A DNA stretch of 64,000 nt from contig NZ_BMXJ01000004.1 in NCBI RefSeq assembly GCF_014651695.1, positions 492,076-556,075 of the forward strand. Reading direction: 5' to 3'. The stretch is from Nocardiopsis terrae (GTDB taxonomy: Bacteria; Actinomycetota; Actinomycetes; Streptosporangiales; Streptosporangiaceae). The notes beneath the pieces were generated by a model, which did no database searches, was not told the DNA's origin, and saw nothing but the letters and a program-made list of their open reading frames with translations. Of this stretch, positions 1-7,925 are shown in pieces. How positions within the stretch are numbered: position 1 is the first letter of the stretch; every line of letters begins with the position of its first letter. Position numbers and translations under genes: made by a program.

Positions 1-506
1 GAGCCGAAGAAGTAGTCCACGACCAGCTCGGCGGGCACGTCGTCGCGGAAGACGCCCTCGCTCTGCCCCTGTCCGATCATGGCCCGGAAGAGCTCGTGGT
101 ACTTGCGGCGCTCGGCGCGGACGCTGCGCTGTTTCTCCGGGGCGAGCTGGTGCATGGACCGGAAGAAGATCTTGGTGTCGTCGAGGTTGGCGATGCTGGT
201 GACGATGACGTCGGCGGCGGCGGCGTGGACGCGTTCGGCGACGGGTTCCTCGCGGGAGGAGATCTCGACGAGGTGGTCGGTCTGCATCCGCAGGACCCGG
301 GCGTAGATCTCGTGGAGCAGGTCGTCCTTGGAGCCGAAGTAGTGGTACATGGCGCCCTTGGTGACGCCCGCGGCGGCCACGACCTCCTGTACCGACGTGC
401 TCTCGAACCCCTTCTCGGCGAAGAGCCGCGTGGCGGCCCCCAGCAGGCGTTCGGGCACGGTCCCGCGCTCGGCTCCGGTTTCGGCCGTCCGCTGTCCTCG
501 TACCAT
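1..506 (-). CDS. TetR-family transcriptional regulator, C-terminus beyond window
   Basis: Reading leftward from the ATG at 504-506, the frame stays open to the window edge, so only the first 168 residues are visible. The N-terminus has the TetR helix-turn-helix: a helix around AATRLFAEKGFESTSVQEVV, then the recognition segment AGVTKGAMYHYFGSKDDLLH, followed by the start of the helical ligand-binding domain. Proteins of this family are small-molecule-responsive repressors that bind as dimers. An imperfect palindrome lies 62 bp upstream of the start and could be its own operator. The stop codon and the ligand are not visible. Family assignment is firm; the target is unknown. Confidence 0.9.
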   Translation of the reverse strand, partial: MVRGQRTAETGAERGTVPERLLGAATRLFAEKGFESTSVQEVVAAAGVTKGAMYHYFGSKDDLLHEIYARVLRMQTDHLVEISSREEPVAERVHAAAADVIVTSIANLDDTKIFFRSMHQLAPEKQRSVRAERRKYHELFRAMIGQGQSEGVFRDDVPAELVVDYFFG

Positions 507-567
507 GTCCCGCCTCACGTCGTGCCCCCGTTCCCTCGGTGGTGATTCGCCCACCGACCGAGCAAGC

Positions 568-585
568 ATACCGACCGGATGGTAC
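568..585. promoter_or_regulatory. candidate TetR operator
   Basis: An imperfect palindrome, TACC-N3-CCGG-N3-GGTA, in which 12 of 18 positions match their reverse complement. It lies just upstream of the TetR gene ending at 506. The TACCG...CGGTA pattern is common among TetR-family operators, so autoregulation is a reasonable inference. Confidence 0.45.
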
Positions 586-630
586 CCGGCGTACGGGCAC
601 GGGTCCTTCGGGAACGGGGACCGGAGACGG

Positions 631-1044
631 TCAGACGAGGTACTGCTCCGCGTACTCGCCGGAGGGCTCGATCGGGGTGATGACGTCCACCAGGGCCCCG
701 GCGGGATCGGCCACGATGAAGTGCCGCTGGCCGAAGTCCTCGCTGCGCAGGGACAGCACGGGATCGAGGCCGCCCCGGACCACGAGCCGCTCCCACTCGG
801 CGTCCGCGTCGGGCACCTCGAAGTTGAGCAGCATGCCCTGGGCCGCGCCCCGGCGGCCCCCGGGCAGGGTCGGATGCCCCGCCTCCAGCAGGCCGAGTTC
901 GTAGCCGGGCGGCCCGGGGTGGCGCAGGCTGACGTACCAGTCCGCCACGAAGGCGTCCTGGAAGCCGAACCACTCCTTGTAGAAGGCGTGGCTCTCCTGG
1001 AGCCGGGGCGTGCACAGGACGGGGTAGAAGCTACTGAGACTCAT
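631..1044 (-). CDS. VOC (glyoxalase/dioxygenase fold) family protein
   Basis: A 137-residue protein with one vicinal-oxygen-chelate module. It has the N-terminal [20 protein letters not shown] strand-helix pair, a central Glu-rich stretch, and the terminal [14 protein letters not shown] strand typical of VOC proteins such as glyoxalase, fosfomycin/bleomycin-resistance and extradiol-type enzymes. The start at 1042-1044 is preceded on the minus strand by an AGGAG-like site. It is divergent from the TetR gene at 1120, with a perfect palindrome between them, so it is probably that regulator's target. The substrate cannot be read from sequence; detoxification of a small molecule is one possibility. 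Confidence 0.85.
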   Translation of the reverse strand: MSLSSFYPVLCTPRLQESHAFYKEWFGFQDAFVADWYVSLRHPGPPGYELGLLEAGHPTLPGGRRGAAQGMLLNFEVPDADAEWERLVVRGGLDPVLSLRSEDFGQRHFIVADPAGALVDVITPIEPSGEYAEQYLV

Positions 1045-1057
1045 GGCTCTCCTTTCA

Positions 1058-1072
1058 CATACCAACGGTATG
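1058..1072. promoter_or_regulatory. TetR operator between divergent genes
   Basis: A perfect 15 bp palindrome, CATACC-AAC-GGTATG, between the divergent VOC gene (start 1044) and TetR gene (start 1120). Placement and symmetry suggest it is the binding site of the adjacent TetR protein, repressing both genes. Confidence 0.65.
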
Positions 1073-1119
1073 TTGAGTTGTGCCACTGACGTGCCAGAAC
1101 TGTGCAAAGAGGAGGTTCG

Positions 1120-1719
1120 TTGTCCGAGGAAACCGGGTCCCGGGCCGAACAGCGGGCCCGGACCAGACGGACACTGCTGGACCAGAGCCGCCGCCTGTTC
1201 ACCGAACACGGGTACGGCGGGGTGGGCCTGGCCGAGATCGTGGCCGCCGCGGGCGTCACCAAGGGCGCGCTCTACCACCACTTCGACGGCAAGCCCGCGC
1301 TGTTCCGCGCCGTGCTGGAACAGGTCCAACGGGAGGTGGGCGCCGCCGTGGCCGGGGCCGCCGAGGCCCGAACCGACCCGTGGGAGCAGCTGACCGCCGG
1401 GTGCCGGGCCTTCCTCACCGCCAGCACCGCACCCGACGTACGCCGGATCATGCTGGTGGACGGCCCGGCCGTGCTGGGGTGGAACCAGTGGCGGGCCCTC
1501 GACGAGTCCTCCTCCGCCCGCCACCTGGAGGAGTCGCTCGCCGCGCTGGCCGAGTCGGGAATCCTGCGCCCCCAGCCGGTCGCCCCCCTGGCCCGCCTGC
1601 TCTCGGGTGCCATGAACGAGGCGGCCCTGTGGCTGGCCGGGTCGGGGGACGGACAGGACCTGGAGGACGTCTGGTCGGCGCTGTCCCGCCTGCTGGAGTC
1701 CCAGCGCCGTTCGGAGTAG
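1120..1719 (+). CDS. TetR-family transcriptional regulator
   Basis: A TTG start at 1120 is chosen because AGAGGAGG (1107-1114) sits 5 nt upstream. The in-frame GTG at 1102 would place that ribosome site inside the gene. The product is about 199 residues. The HTH reads [20 protein letters not shown], then [20 protein letters not shown], and the rest is an all-helical ligand-binding domain. It is divergent from the VOC gene across the CATACC-AAC-GGTATG palindrome, the usual arrangement for a local repressor and its target. The following GbsR-like gene starts 4 nt after its stop and is probably cotranscribed. Confidence 0.9.
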   Translation: MSEETGSRAEQRARTRRTLLDQSRRLFTEHGYGGVGLAEIVAAAGVTKGALYHHFDGKPALFRAVLEQVQREVGAAVAGAAEARTDPWEQLTAGCRAFLTASTAPDVRRIMLVDGPAVLGWNQWRALDESSSARHLEESLAALAESGILRPQPVAPLARLLSGAMNEAALWLAGSGDGQDLEDVWSALSRLLESQRRSE

Positions 1720-1723
1720 CGCC

Positions 1724-2329
1724 GTGACTGACACCGGAGCGCCCGGGCGGGGCGATATCGTGGCCCCCATGGCGCAGGGGGCACAACAGGAACGACCGTC
1801 GGGGGCGGGTCCGGCCCACGGGTCCGGGGACGAGGCGGACCGGTTCAGGGACGACTTCGTCGGACGCTTCTCCGAGTACTGGAACTCCCAGGGCCGCCCC
1901 AGGGCCGAGGGGCGCATCGTGGGCTTCCTCCTGGTGGCCGACCGGGACGCGGTCAGCGCCGAGGAGGTCGCCGAGGGGGCCGGGGTCAGCCGGGGCTCGG
2001 TGTCACAGTCGGTGCGCCGCCTGCGCGAGCTGGGCTTCGTGACCCTGGTCGAGGTGCCCGGCCAGCGCTCCCGGCTGATCAGCATGGACGAGGACGTGTG
2101 GGGCGGCTTCCTCCGCAACGAGCGCTCCTACCTGCGCCAGCAGCGCGACCTCGCCGCCAGCGCCCTGGAACGCCTCCCCGGCCTGGGCGCCTCCTCCCGC
2201 ACCCGGCTGCGCAACATGTACGACTACATGACCTGGCTGGACGGCTACCACGACGTCCTCCTGGAGCGCTGGGAGGAGTACAAGGCGGCCCGGCCCGGGC
2301 GCGGGGACCCGGGGTCCGCTCCCCGCTGA
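1724..2329 (+). CDS. GbsR/MarR-family winged-helix regulator
   Basis: Up to 201 residues from GTG 1724 (GGAG lies 8 nt upstream). An ATG at 1769 would shorten it by 15 residues. The core has the winged helix seen in GbsR-like MarR proteins: [20 protein letters not shown], then [20 protein letters not shown] and a wing with PGQRSRL. A C-terminal helical region with aromatic residues ([19 protein letters not shown]) probably forms the dimer interface. It follows the TetR gene by 4 nt. GbsR relatives control osmoprotectant uptake or transporters; no such target is adjacent, so the role is open. Confidence 0.8.
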   Translation: MTDTGAPGRGDIVAPMAQGAQQERPSGAGPAHGSGDEADRFRDDFVGRFSEYWNSQGRPRAEGRIVGFLLVADRDAVSAEEVAEGAGVSRGSVSQSVRRLRELGFVTLVEVPGQRSRLISMDEDVWGGFLRNERSYLRQQRDLAASALERLPGLGASSRTRLRNMYDYMTWLDGYHDVLLERWEEYKAARPGRGDPGSAPR

Positions 2330-2330
2330 C

Positions 2331-2378
2331 CCTGCCCGTGGTGCGGGCCCGGCGTACCGGGCCCGCACCACGGGCAGG
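2331..2378. terminator. 22 bp perfect hairpin between convergent genes
   Basis: Arms 2331-2352 and 2357-2378 are perfectly complementary over 22 bp with a CGTA loop. It begins 1 nt after the GbsR-like stop and lies 28 bp beyond the convergent ATPase gene's stop. It probably terminates transcription from both sides. Confidence 0.8.
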
Positions 2379-2406
2379 GCCGCTGGCAGCCGGGGCCGCG
2401 GAGGAC

Positions 2407-3258
2407 TCACCGGCCGGCGCGTTCGCCCCGCAGGGCTCGCTCGTGCGGGATGACCAGCGGGGTGCCGGTCCGGGGGTCGGGGACCACGTCGCAGGCGAGC
2501 CCGAACACCGCTTCCACCCGCTCGGCCGTCACGACGTCCGCGGGTGCGCCGTCGGCGACCACCTCTCCCCCGTCCATCATCACCAGGCGGGTGGCGAAGC
2601 GGGCCGCCTGGGCCAGGTCGTGCAGGACCGCGACGACCGTGCGGCCGCGCCGGTGCAGGTCGGCGAACAGCTCCAGCAGGTCGTACTGGTGGGCGATGTC
2701 CAGGTAGGTGGTGGGTTCGTCCAACAACAGGGTCTCGCTGTCCTGGGCCAGGACCATCGCCACCCAGGCGCGTTGGCGCTGACCGCCGGAGAGCGCACCC
2801 ACCCGGGCCCCGGCCAGCTCGGACAGCCCGGTGAGTTCCAGGGCGCGGGCGATGGCGGTCTCGTCCCGCGGGGTCCACTGGCGCAGCAGCGTGTGGTGGG
2901 GGAACCGGCCGCGCGCGGCCAGCGCCCGGACGGTGATGCCCTCCGGCGCGAGGGGGCTCTGCGGCAGCAGCGCCAGTCGGCGGGCGACCGCCTTGGGCCG
3001 TTGGGAGCGCATGTCGCGGCCGTGCAGGAGCACCCGGCCGGATTCGGGCCTGTTGACCCGCCCCAACGCCTTGAGCAGGGTGGACTTCCCGCAGCCGTTG
3101 GGGCCCACGATGACGGCGAACTCGCCCTCCTCGATGCCCAGGTCCAGGTCGCGCACGACCGGGTCGCCCCCGTAGCCGAGGGTGAGCCCCTGGGCGGACA
3201 GCACCGGTGCGGTTTCCTGACGCGCGTCCTCGCCGCTCACAGAGTTCCCTTTCGCCAT
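2407..3258 (-). CDS. iron-siderophore ABC transporter, ATP-binding protein (FecE type)
   Basis: A 283-residue ABC ATPase that powers ferric-siderophore import. Visible motifs are Walker A GPNGCGKST, signature LSGGQRQRAWVAM, Walker B TLLLDEPTTYLD and the H-loop in VLHDLAQAARFATR. Length and the LALLPQSPLAPEGITVRALA segment fit the FecE/FepC branch. It overlaps the upstream permease gene by 22 bp, as expected for translational coupling, and is the last gene of a four-gene importer operon. A 22 bp hairpin lies just past its stop. Confidence 0.95.
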   Translation of the reverse strand: MAKGNSVSGEDARQETAPVLSAQGLTLGYGGDPVVRDLDLGIEEGEFAVIVGPNGCGKSTLLKALGRVNRPESGRVLLHGRDMRSQRPKAVARRLALLPQSPLAPEGITVRALAARGRFPHHTLLRQWTPRDETAIARALELTGLSELAGARVGALSGGQRQRAWVAMVLAQDSETLLLDEPTTYLDIAHQYDLLELFADLHRRGRTVVAVLHDLAQAARFATRLVMMDGGEVVADGAPADVVTAERVEAVFGLACDVVPDPRTGTPLVIPHERALRGERAGR

Positions 3259-4379
3259 TCACGGATCAACAGGTAGCCCAGGTACACGCCGCCCAGGGCC
3301 ATGGTGAAGAGGCCGACCGGCAGTCCGTCCCCGAGGGGCGAGTGCTGGACGGCCAGGTCGGCGCAGACCAGCAGCAGGGCGCCCACCGTCCCGGACAGGA
3401 CCAGGTTGGGTCCCGGTGCGGCGCTCAGCCGGCGGGCGATCTGCGGTGCTGTCAGCGAGAGGAACGCGATCGGCCCGGCGACGCTCACCGCGGCGGCCGA
3501 GAGCACCACGGAGAGGGCGACCGCCCCGGTGCGTGTGGCGGTGGAGCGGGCGCCCAGGGAGTCGGCGAGCTCGTCGCCCATCTCGTTGACGGTGATCGGC
3601 CCGGCCAGGGCCAGCACGAACGGCAGCGTCAGGGCCACCGCCAGCCAGATCGTGGCGGCGTGGTCCCAGGAGCGCGCGCCCAGGCTGCCGTTGACGTAGG
3701 CGGACAGGACGCTGGCCTGGTCGCGGGCCATCACCGAGACCACGAAGTGGGTGAAGGCCGAGGCCATGGCGGCCACGCCGATCCCGGCGACGATCATCCG
3801 GCCCGGGTCGCGCAGCCCGGTGCCGGTCACCAGGTACACGGTGACGATGGCCAGGACCGCGCCGGCCAGTGCGCCCACGGGTACCGGGACCACGCCCGGC
3901 AGCATCAGGGCGGCCACGGCGGCCCCCGCTCCGGCGCCCGGGGCGAGTCCGATCACGTCGGGGCTGCCCAGGGGGTTGCGGGTGACCGACTGGAAGAGGG
4001 CGCCCGCCAGGCCCAGGGCGACCCCGGTGCCCGCCGCGACGACCAGTCGGGGGCCGCGCAGGCGTTCGAGTACGAAGAGGTGTGTGGCCTCGCCCTGTCC
4101 GCCGAGCACCGCGGGCAGCTGGGCGAGGGGGACGCCGAGACGCCCCAGGCTCAGCGTGGCGGCGGCAGCCGCGGCCAGGCCCGCCAGCAACAGCAGGGCC
4201 GCCGCGACCGAGCGCGGGTGCACGGGCAGGGCGAGGACGCGGCCGACCCGCAGCACGCGCCCGGTGGGGCGGACGTCCGGGGCAGGGAAGGGTCCGGTGT
4301 CCGAGGGGTTCGTACCCGAGGTGGCCGGGGCCGGGGGTTCCGCTTCGGGAAACGGGTGCTTCGGGCTCGTCCGGCTCAT
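3237..4379 (-). CDS. iron-siderophore ABC transporter permease (FecCD family), second subunit
   Basis: A 380-residue polytopic membrane protein of the FecCD family. An N-terminal Pro-rich cytoplasmic stretch of about 50 residues is followed by about ten hydrophobic segments. The family stretch RGPRLVVAAGTGVALGLAGA, the NPLGSPDVIGLAPGAGAG motif and the coupling-helix region PIAFLSLTAPQIARRL are all present. It overlaps the other permease gene by 4 bp and the ATPase gene by 22 bp, so the two permeases probably form a heterodimeric channel. Confidence 0.95.
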   Translation of the reverse strand: MSRTSPKHPFPEAEPPAPATSGTNPSDTGPFPAPDVRPTGRVLRVGRVLALPVHPRSVAAALLLLAGLAAAAAATLSLGRLGVPLAQLPAVLGGQGEATHLFVLERLRGPRLVVAAGTGVALGLAGALFQSVTRNPLGSPDVIGLAPGAGAGAAVAALMLPGVVPVPVGALAGAVLAIVTVYLVTGTGLRDPGRMIVAGIGVAAMASAFTHFVVSVMARDQASVLSAYVNGSLGARSWDHAATIWLAVALTLPFVLALAGPITVNEMGDELADSLGARSTATRTGAVALSVVLSAAAVSVAGPIAFLSLTAPQIARRLSAAPGPNLVLSGTVGALLLVCADLAVQHSPLGDGLPVGLFTMALGGVYLGYLLIREWRKGTL

Positions 4380-5392
4380 GCGGCCCCCTTCGTCCTACGC
4401 AGTACGTACAGCAGCACCGGGGCGCCCACGAAGGCGGTGACCACGCCGACCATCAGCTCCGTCGGCCGCACGACGGTGCGGCCGAGGACGTCGGCCGCCA
4501 ACAGCAGCGTGGGGCCGACCAGGAGCGCGAAGGGCACCTGGAGTCGGAAGTCCGCCCCCACCAGGGCACGCACCACGTGCGGAACGGCGAGGCCGACGAA
4601 GGCGATGGGGCCGGCCGCCGCGGTGGCCCCCGCGGCCAGCAGGACCCCGGCGACCAGCCCGCCCGCACGGGTGACGGTGACGTTGGCGCCGGTGGCCACG
4701 GCCGCCTCGTCGCCCAGGGCCAGCGCGTTGAGGCCGCCCATGACGGCCAGGGCGATGAGCAGGCCGGGGACGACGACCGGCAGGACCGCCGTCACCACCT
4801 CGGTGCCGCGTCCGGCGAGGGAGCCCACCACCCAGTAGCGGTAGCTGTCGAAGACGTCGGGCATGCTCAGCGCGACGGCCTGCACGTAGGCGGTCAGGAC
4901 GGCCGAGACCACCGCCCCGGCCAGGAGCAGGCGGACCATGCCGCCGTCGCCGCCCCTGGTGCCCACGGTGTAGGCCGCCAGTCCCGCCAGGAGTGCTCCG
5001 GGAAGCGCCCACCAGACCGTTCCGGCGACCGAGGTGGGGCCGAGCACGGCGGTGGCGGTGGCCACCGCGGCGGCCGCCCCGGCGTTCACGCCGAGCAGCC
5101 CGGGGTCGGCCAGCGGGTTGCGGGTGATGCCCTGCATGAGGGTCCCGGCCACCGCGAGGGCGGCCCCGGCGACCACCCCGACGAGGGTCCTGGGGATCCG
5201 GCTCTGCACCACGGTGACGGTGTAGGGGTCGGCGCCGCCGGCCAGGGCCCGCCACACCTCGGCGGGGGCCGTGGGTTTGCTGCCCGCGACCAGGCTGAGC
5301 AGGACCGCCCCGGCCAGGGCCGCCGCGCCCGCGCCGAGCACGAGCACGGCGCGGGCGGGCCCGGCCTTCGGGGTCGTCGTCTTCACGTTCAC
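4376..5392 (-). CDS. iron-siderophore ABC transporter permease (FecCD family), first subunit
   Basis: A 338-residue FecCD permease: RIPRTLVGVVAGAALAVAGT, the NPLADPGLLGVNAGAAAAV motif, and GPIAFVGLAVPHVVRALVG near the C-terminus, with roughly ten transmembrane helices. The ATG start lies 10 bp after the binding-protein stop, and the gene ends in a 4 bp overlap with the second permease. It carries ferric-siderophore across the membrane together with the second permease and the ATPase. Confidence 0.95.
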   Translation of the reverse strand: MNVKTTTPKAGPARAVLVLGAGAAALAGAVLLSLVAGSKPTAPAEVWRALAGGADPYTVTVVQSRIPRTLVGVVAGAALAVAGTLMQGITRNPLADPGLLGVNAGAAAAVATATAVLGPTSVAGTVWWALPGALLAGLAAYTVGTRGGDGGMVRLLLAGAVVSAVLTAYVQAVALSMPDVFDSYRYWVVGSLAGRGTEVVTAVLPVVVPGLLIALAVMGGLNALALGDEAAVATGANVTVTRAGGLVAGVLLAAGATAAAGPIAFVGLAVPHVVRALVGADFRLQVPFALLVGPTLLLAADVLGRTVVRPTELMVGVVTAFVGAPVLLYVLRRTKGAA

Positions 5393-5402
5393 CTGGAGTG
5401 GG

Positions 5403-6440
5403 TCAGTCGTCGAGCTGGTCGGCGGCCTCTTCGATGAGGGGCACGTAACGGTCGATGACCCAGGGGACGGTGAGCGGGTTGGTCAGCGAGGTGGCCGTGA
5501 CGAAGGAGGTGTCGTCGCTGGCGACCACGGCGCCCCGCTCGATCGCGGGGATGGCCGCGTACAGGTCCTGGCCCTCGATCTCGGCGCGGGTCTCGGGGTC
5601 GCTGTAGAAGGTGAAGACGAGGTCGCTGTCGGCGAGCTTGTCGGCGTTCTCCAGGCCGATGACGGCGGAGTCGGTGCCCTCGGTCTCGGGGAGGGTCTCC
5701 ACGACCGGGTCCACCTCCAGACCCAGTCTGCGGACCATGGCCACGCGCTGTTCGTCGGGCATGAAGACACCGAGGGTCCCGGGACCGTCGGTGTAGATGT
5801 AGGAGAAGGTGAGGTCGGCGAAGTCGGGGTGGTCGGCGGCGGCCTGCTCGAAGCGCTCCTCGATCTCGACGACCAGTTCCCCGGCCTCCTCGGGCTGGCC
5901 GAGCGCCTCGCCGATGATCTCGATCTGCTGGTCCCAGTCGGTGCTCCAGGGCAGGTCGGGGTAGGCGACCGTGGGGGCGATGTCGCTGAGGACGTCGTAC
6001 TGCTCCTGGGTGACACCGGACCAGGGGGCGAGGATGACGTCGGGGGCGAGCTCGATGATCGCCTCGAAGTCGATGTCGTCGGCGCCGGCGAACTGTTCGG
6101 GGAGCTCCTCGCCGGACTCGGTGACGGCCTCGTGGATCCAGGGCAGGTAGCCGGTGTCGTCGCTGCCCCACTCGTAGCTCTCGATACCGACCGGCACGGT
6201 GCCCAGGGCGATGGCGGTCTCGGCGGAGCCCTGGCCGAGGGTGACCACGCGCTCGGGCCGGTCGGGGATCTCGGCGGTGCCCAGGGCGCTCTCGATGCTG
6301 ACGGGGAAGGCGCCCCCGGCGGAGGCCGCGCCCCCGTCCGTGCTCTCGGCGCTCTCGTCGCCGCTGCCGCAGGCGGCCAGGCCGAGGGCCAGGGCCGCGG
6401 TGAGTCCGATACCGCCGACACGGCGCAGGGTGGGGTTCAT
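5403..6440 (-). CDS. iron-siderophore ABC transporter substrate-binding lipoprotein
   Basis: A 345-residue class III solute-binding protein (FecB/FepB type). The ATG at 6440 gives a typical lipoprotein signal: MNPTLRR, a hydrophobic core, then the lipobox LAAC with the acylated Cys near residue 25, followed by a Ser/Glu/Gly-rich tether. Family features are PERVVTLGQGSAETAIALG, the FEAIIELAPDVILAPWSG stretch and a two-lobe layout. It is the promoter-proximal gene of the importer operon, with an iron box about 125-139 bp upstream. The siderophore bound cannot be deduced; no biosynthetic genes are nearby. Confidence 0.95.
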   Translation of the reverse strand: MNPTLRRVGGIGLTAALALGLAACGSGDESAESTDGGAASAGGAFPVSIESALGTAEIPDRPERVVTLGQGSAETAIALGTVPVGIESYEWGSDDTGYLPWIHEAVTESGEELPEQFAGADDIDFEAIIELAPDVILAPWSGVTQEQYDVLSDIAPTVAYPDLPWSTDWDQQIEIIGEALGQPEEAGELVVEIEERFEQAAADHPDFADLTFSYIYTDGPGTLGVFMPDEQRVAMVRRLGLEVDPVVETLPETEGTDSAVIGLENADKLADSDLVFTFYSDPETRAEIEGQDLYAAIPAIERGAVVASDDTSFVTATSLTNPLTVPWVIDRYVPLIEEAADQLDD

Positions 6441-6564
6441 GCTCACTGCTTTCTTCGTCACGGGGAGCGGCCGCGTCTTCTTCGGCGGGCCGTTTGCAGG
6501 GGGACGCCCGGGTGCGGGCAGCACAAAATCCAGGCATATCGGGGCAAATCCCCGACAGGAACAT

Positions 6565-6579
6565 AGGTTAGTCTAACCT
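6565..6579. promoter_or_regulatory. DtxR/DmdR-type iron box
   Basis: A 15 bp interrupted palindrome, AGGTTAG-T-CTAACCT, within TAGGTTAGTCTAACCTCA. This matches the actinobacterial iron box bound by DtxR/IdeR/DmdR. It lies upstream of the siderophore-importer operon, so iron-dependent repression is expected. Confidence 0.88.
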
Positions 6580-6637
6580 CACCTGGGAGGATTTCAAAAA
6601 ATATGAAGCCCGAGCGCCGACTCGCCCGGCCCCGCAC

Positions 6638-6680
6638 GCACTACGGGCGCCCGTCCCGGTGGGAGGGGCGCCCGTGGTGC
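6638..6680. terminator. hairpin terminator of the FAD monooxygenase gene
   Basis: Arms 6638-6652 and 6666-6680 pair over 15 bp (one G-T) around a 13 nt loop. It begins 23 bp past the stop of the minus-strand gene at 6703. Confidence 0.7.
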
Positions 6681-6702
6681 GTCGCGGTTCGGGGACCGCG
6701 GT

Positions 6703-7854
6703 TCAGGGACGGCGGCCGGTGAGCACGTTGCTCACTCCGCCCAGATAGCCGACGTACCGGCGGGCGGCCAGGGCGCCGGCCCGCTCCCGGCCCAGGACGC
6801 GGGGCGCGGACAGGCGCAGGACCGCCTCCGCCCCCGAGGCCAGCAGCGCCAGGGAGGCGGGTCCCCTGCGGACCGATTCGTACCGGCGCAGCGCGGCGGC
6901 GGGATCGGCGGCGGCCCCCTCCTCCGCGAGCGCCAGGCTCAGCGCCCACGCGTCCTCCAACGCCTGGTCGGCCCCCTGCGCGGCGGAGGGCGGGAAGGCG
7001 TGCGCGGCGTCGCCCAACAGGGTCGCGCCGCCCCTGCCCCAGACCCTGGGCACCCGGTGGCGGACGTGCTCGGTCAGCACGAGGTCCTCGTCCCGGACGT
7101 GTTCCAGCACCGTGCGCACGTCCGGGTCCGTCCAGTCGCCGAACAGCCTGCGCAGCACGGCCGCCGGGGACTCGGGGCGGGGGGTGCCCGGACGCCAGCG
7201 CACGTCGAACCAGCACCGCACGAGCCCGTCCCCGGCCGGGGCCATCCCGCACGTGCCCTGCCTCCCCTGGACCAGGGCCGCGTCGGTGCCCGCCGCCAGG
7301 CCCACGGGCACCCGGGCGAGCACCTGCCAGCTCGCCCACCCGGTGGGGCGGGCGGGATCCCGGTCCCACAGGTCGCGCCGGGCCGCCGAGCGGGCCCCGT
7401 CGGCACCGACCACCACGTCACCCGTGGCACTGCTGCCGTCACCGAAGAGCGCGCTCACGGTGCCGTCGGGGTTCACCCGTACCCGGGTACAGGCCCGGCC
7501 GAAGCGCACCGTGCCCTCGGGCAGCCCCTCGGCGAGCAGCTCCAGGAGCGCGCTCCTGGGCACGGTCCGGCTCCCGAAGCCGTAGTGGTCGCGGGCCGCG
7601 TCCGCATCGAGCGTGTGGCGCACCCGCCCCGAGGGGTCGCGGTTGCGCACGCCGTCGAGGCGGCGTCCGATCCCCCCGGCGTCCACGCCCAGGGCGCTCA
7701 GGGCGGCGGTGCCGTTCGGGTGGAGGCCGAGCCCGGCGCCCTCGGAACGGAGGTCGGCCGCCCGCTCGTGGACCTCGACCGCGTGCCCCTGCCGGATGAG
7801 CCCTCGGGCCAGGGCGAGTCCGCCCGTACCGGCTCCGACGATGACGATCCTCAT
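6703..7854 (-). CDS. FAD-dependent monooxygenase (PHBH/UbiH-like)
   Basis: A 383-residue class A flavoprotein hydroxylase from ATG 7854. The dinucleotide-binding GxGxxG is at residues 6-11 (VGAGTGGLALARGL). The middle GD-like motif is VVGADGARSAARR, and the second FAD motif GATLLGDAAHAFPPSAAQGA is in the C-terminal third. Such enzymes hydroxylate or epoxidise aromatic or polyketide-like substrates with NAD(P)H and O2. It stands alone between two minus-strand genes with no pathway partner, so the substrate is unknown. Confidence 0.9.
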   Translation of the reverse strand: MRIVIVGAGTGGLALARGLIRQGHAVEVHERAADLRSEGAGLGLHPNGTAALSALGVDAGGIGRRLDGVRNRDPSGRVRHTLDADAARDHYGFGSRTVPRSALLELLAEGLPEGTVRFGRACTRVRVNPDGTVSALFGDGSSATGDVVVGADGARSAARRDLWDRDPARPTGWASWQVLARVPVGLAAGTDAALVQGRQGTCGMAPAGDGLVRCWFDVRWRPGTPRPESPAAVLRRLFGDWTDPDVRTVLEHVRDEDLVLTEHVRHRVPRVWGRGGATLLGDAAHAFPPSAAQGADQALEDAWALSLALAEEGAAADPAAALRRYESVRRGPASLALLASGAEAVLRLSAPRVLGRERAGALAARRYVGYLGGVSNVLTGRRP

Positions 7855-7925
7855 GAAAGCCCCAATTCCGCTCGCTCGGCTGCCAACACAGTACTCACGG
7901 CCCCGCTCCGCGAGGGGCGGCGCGG

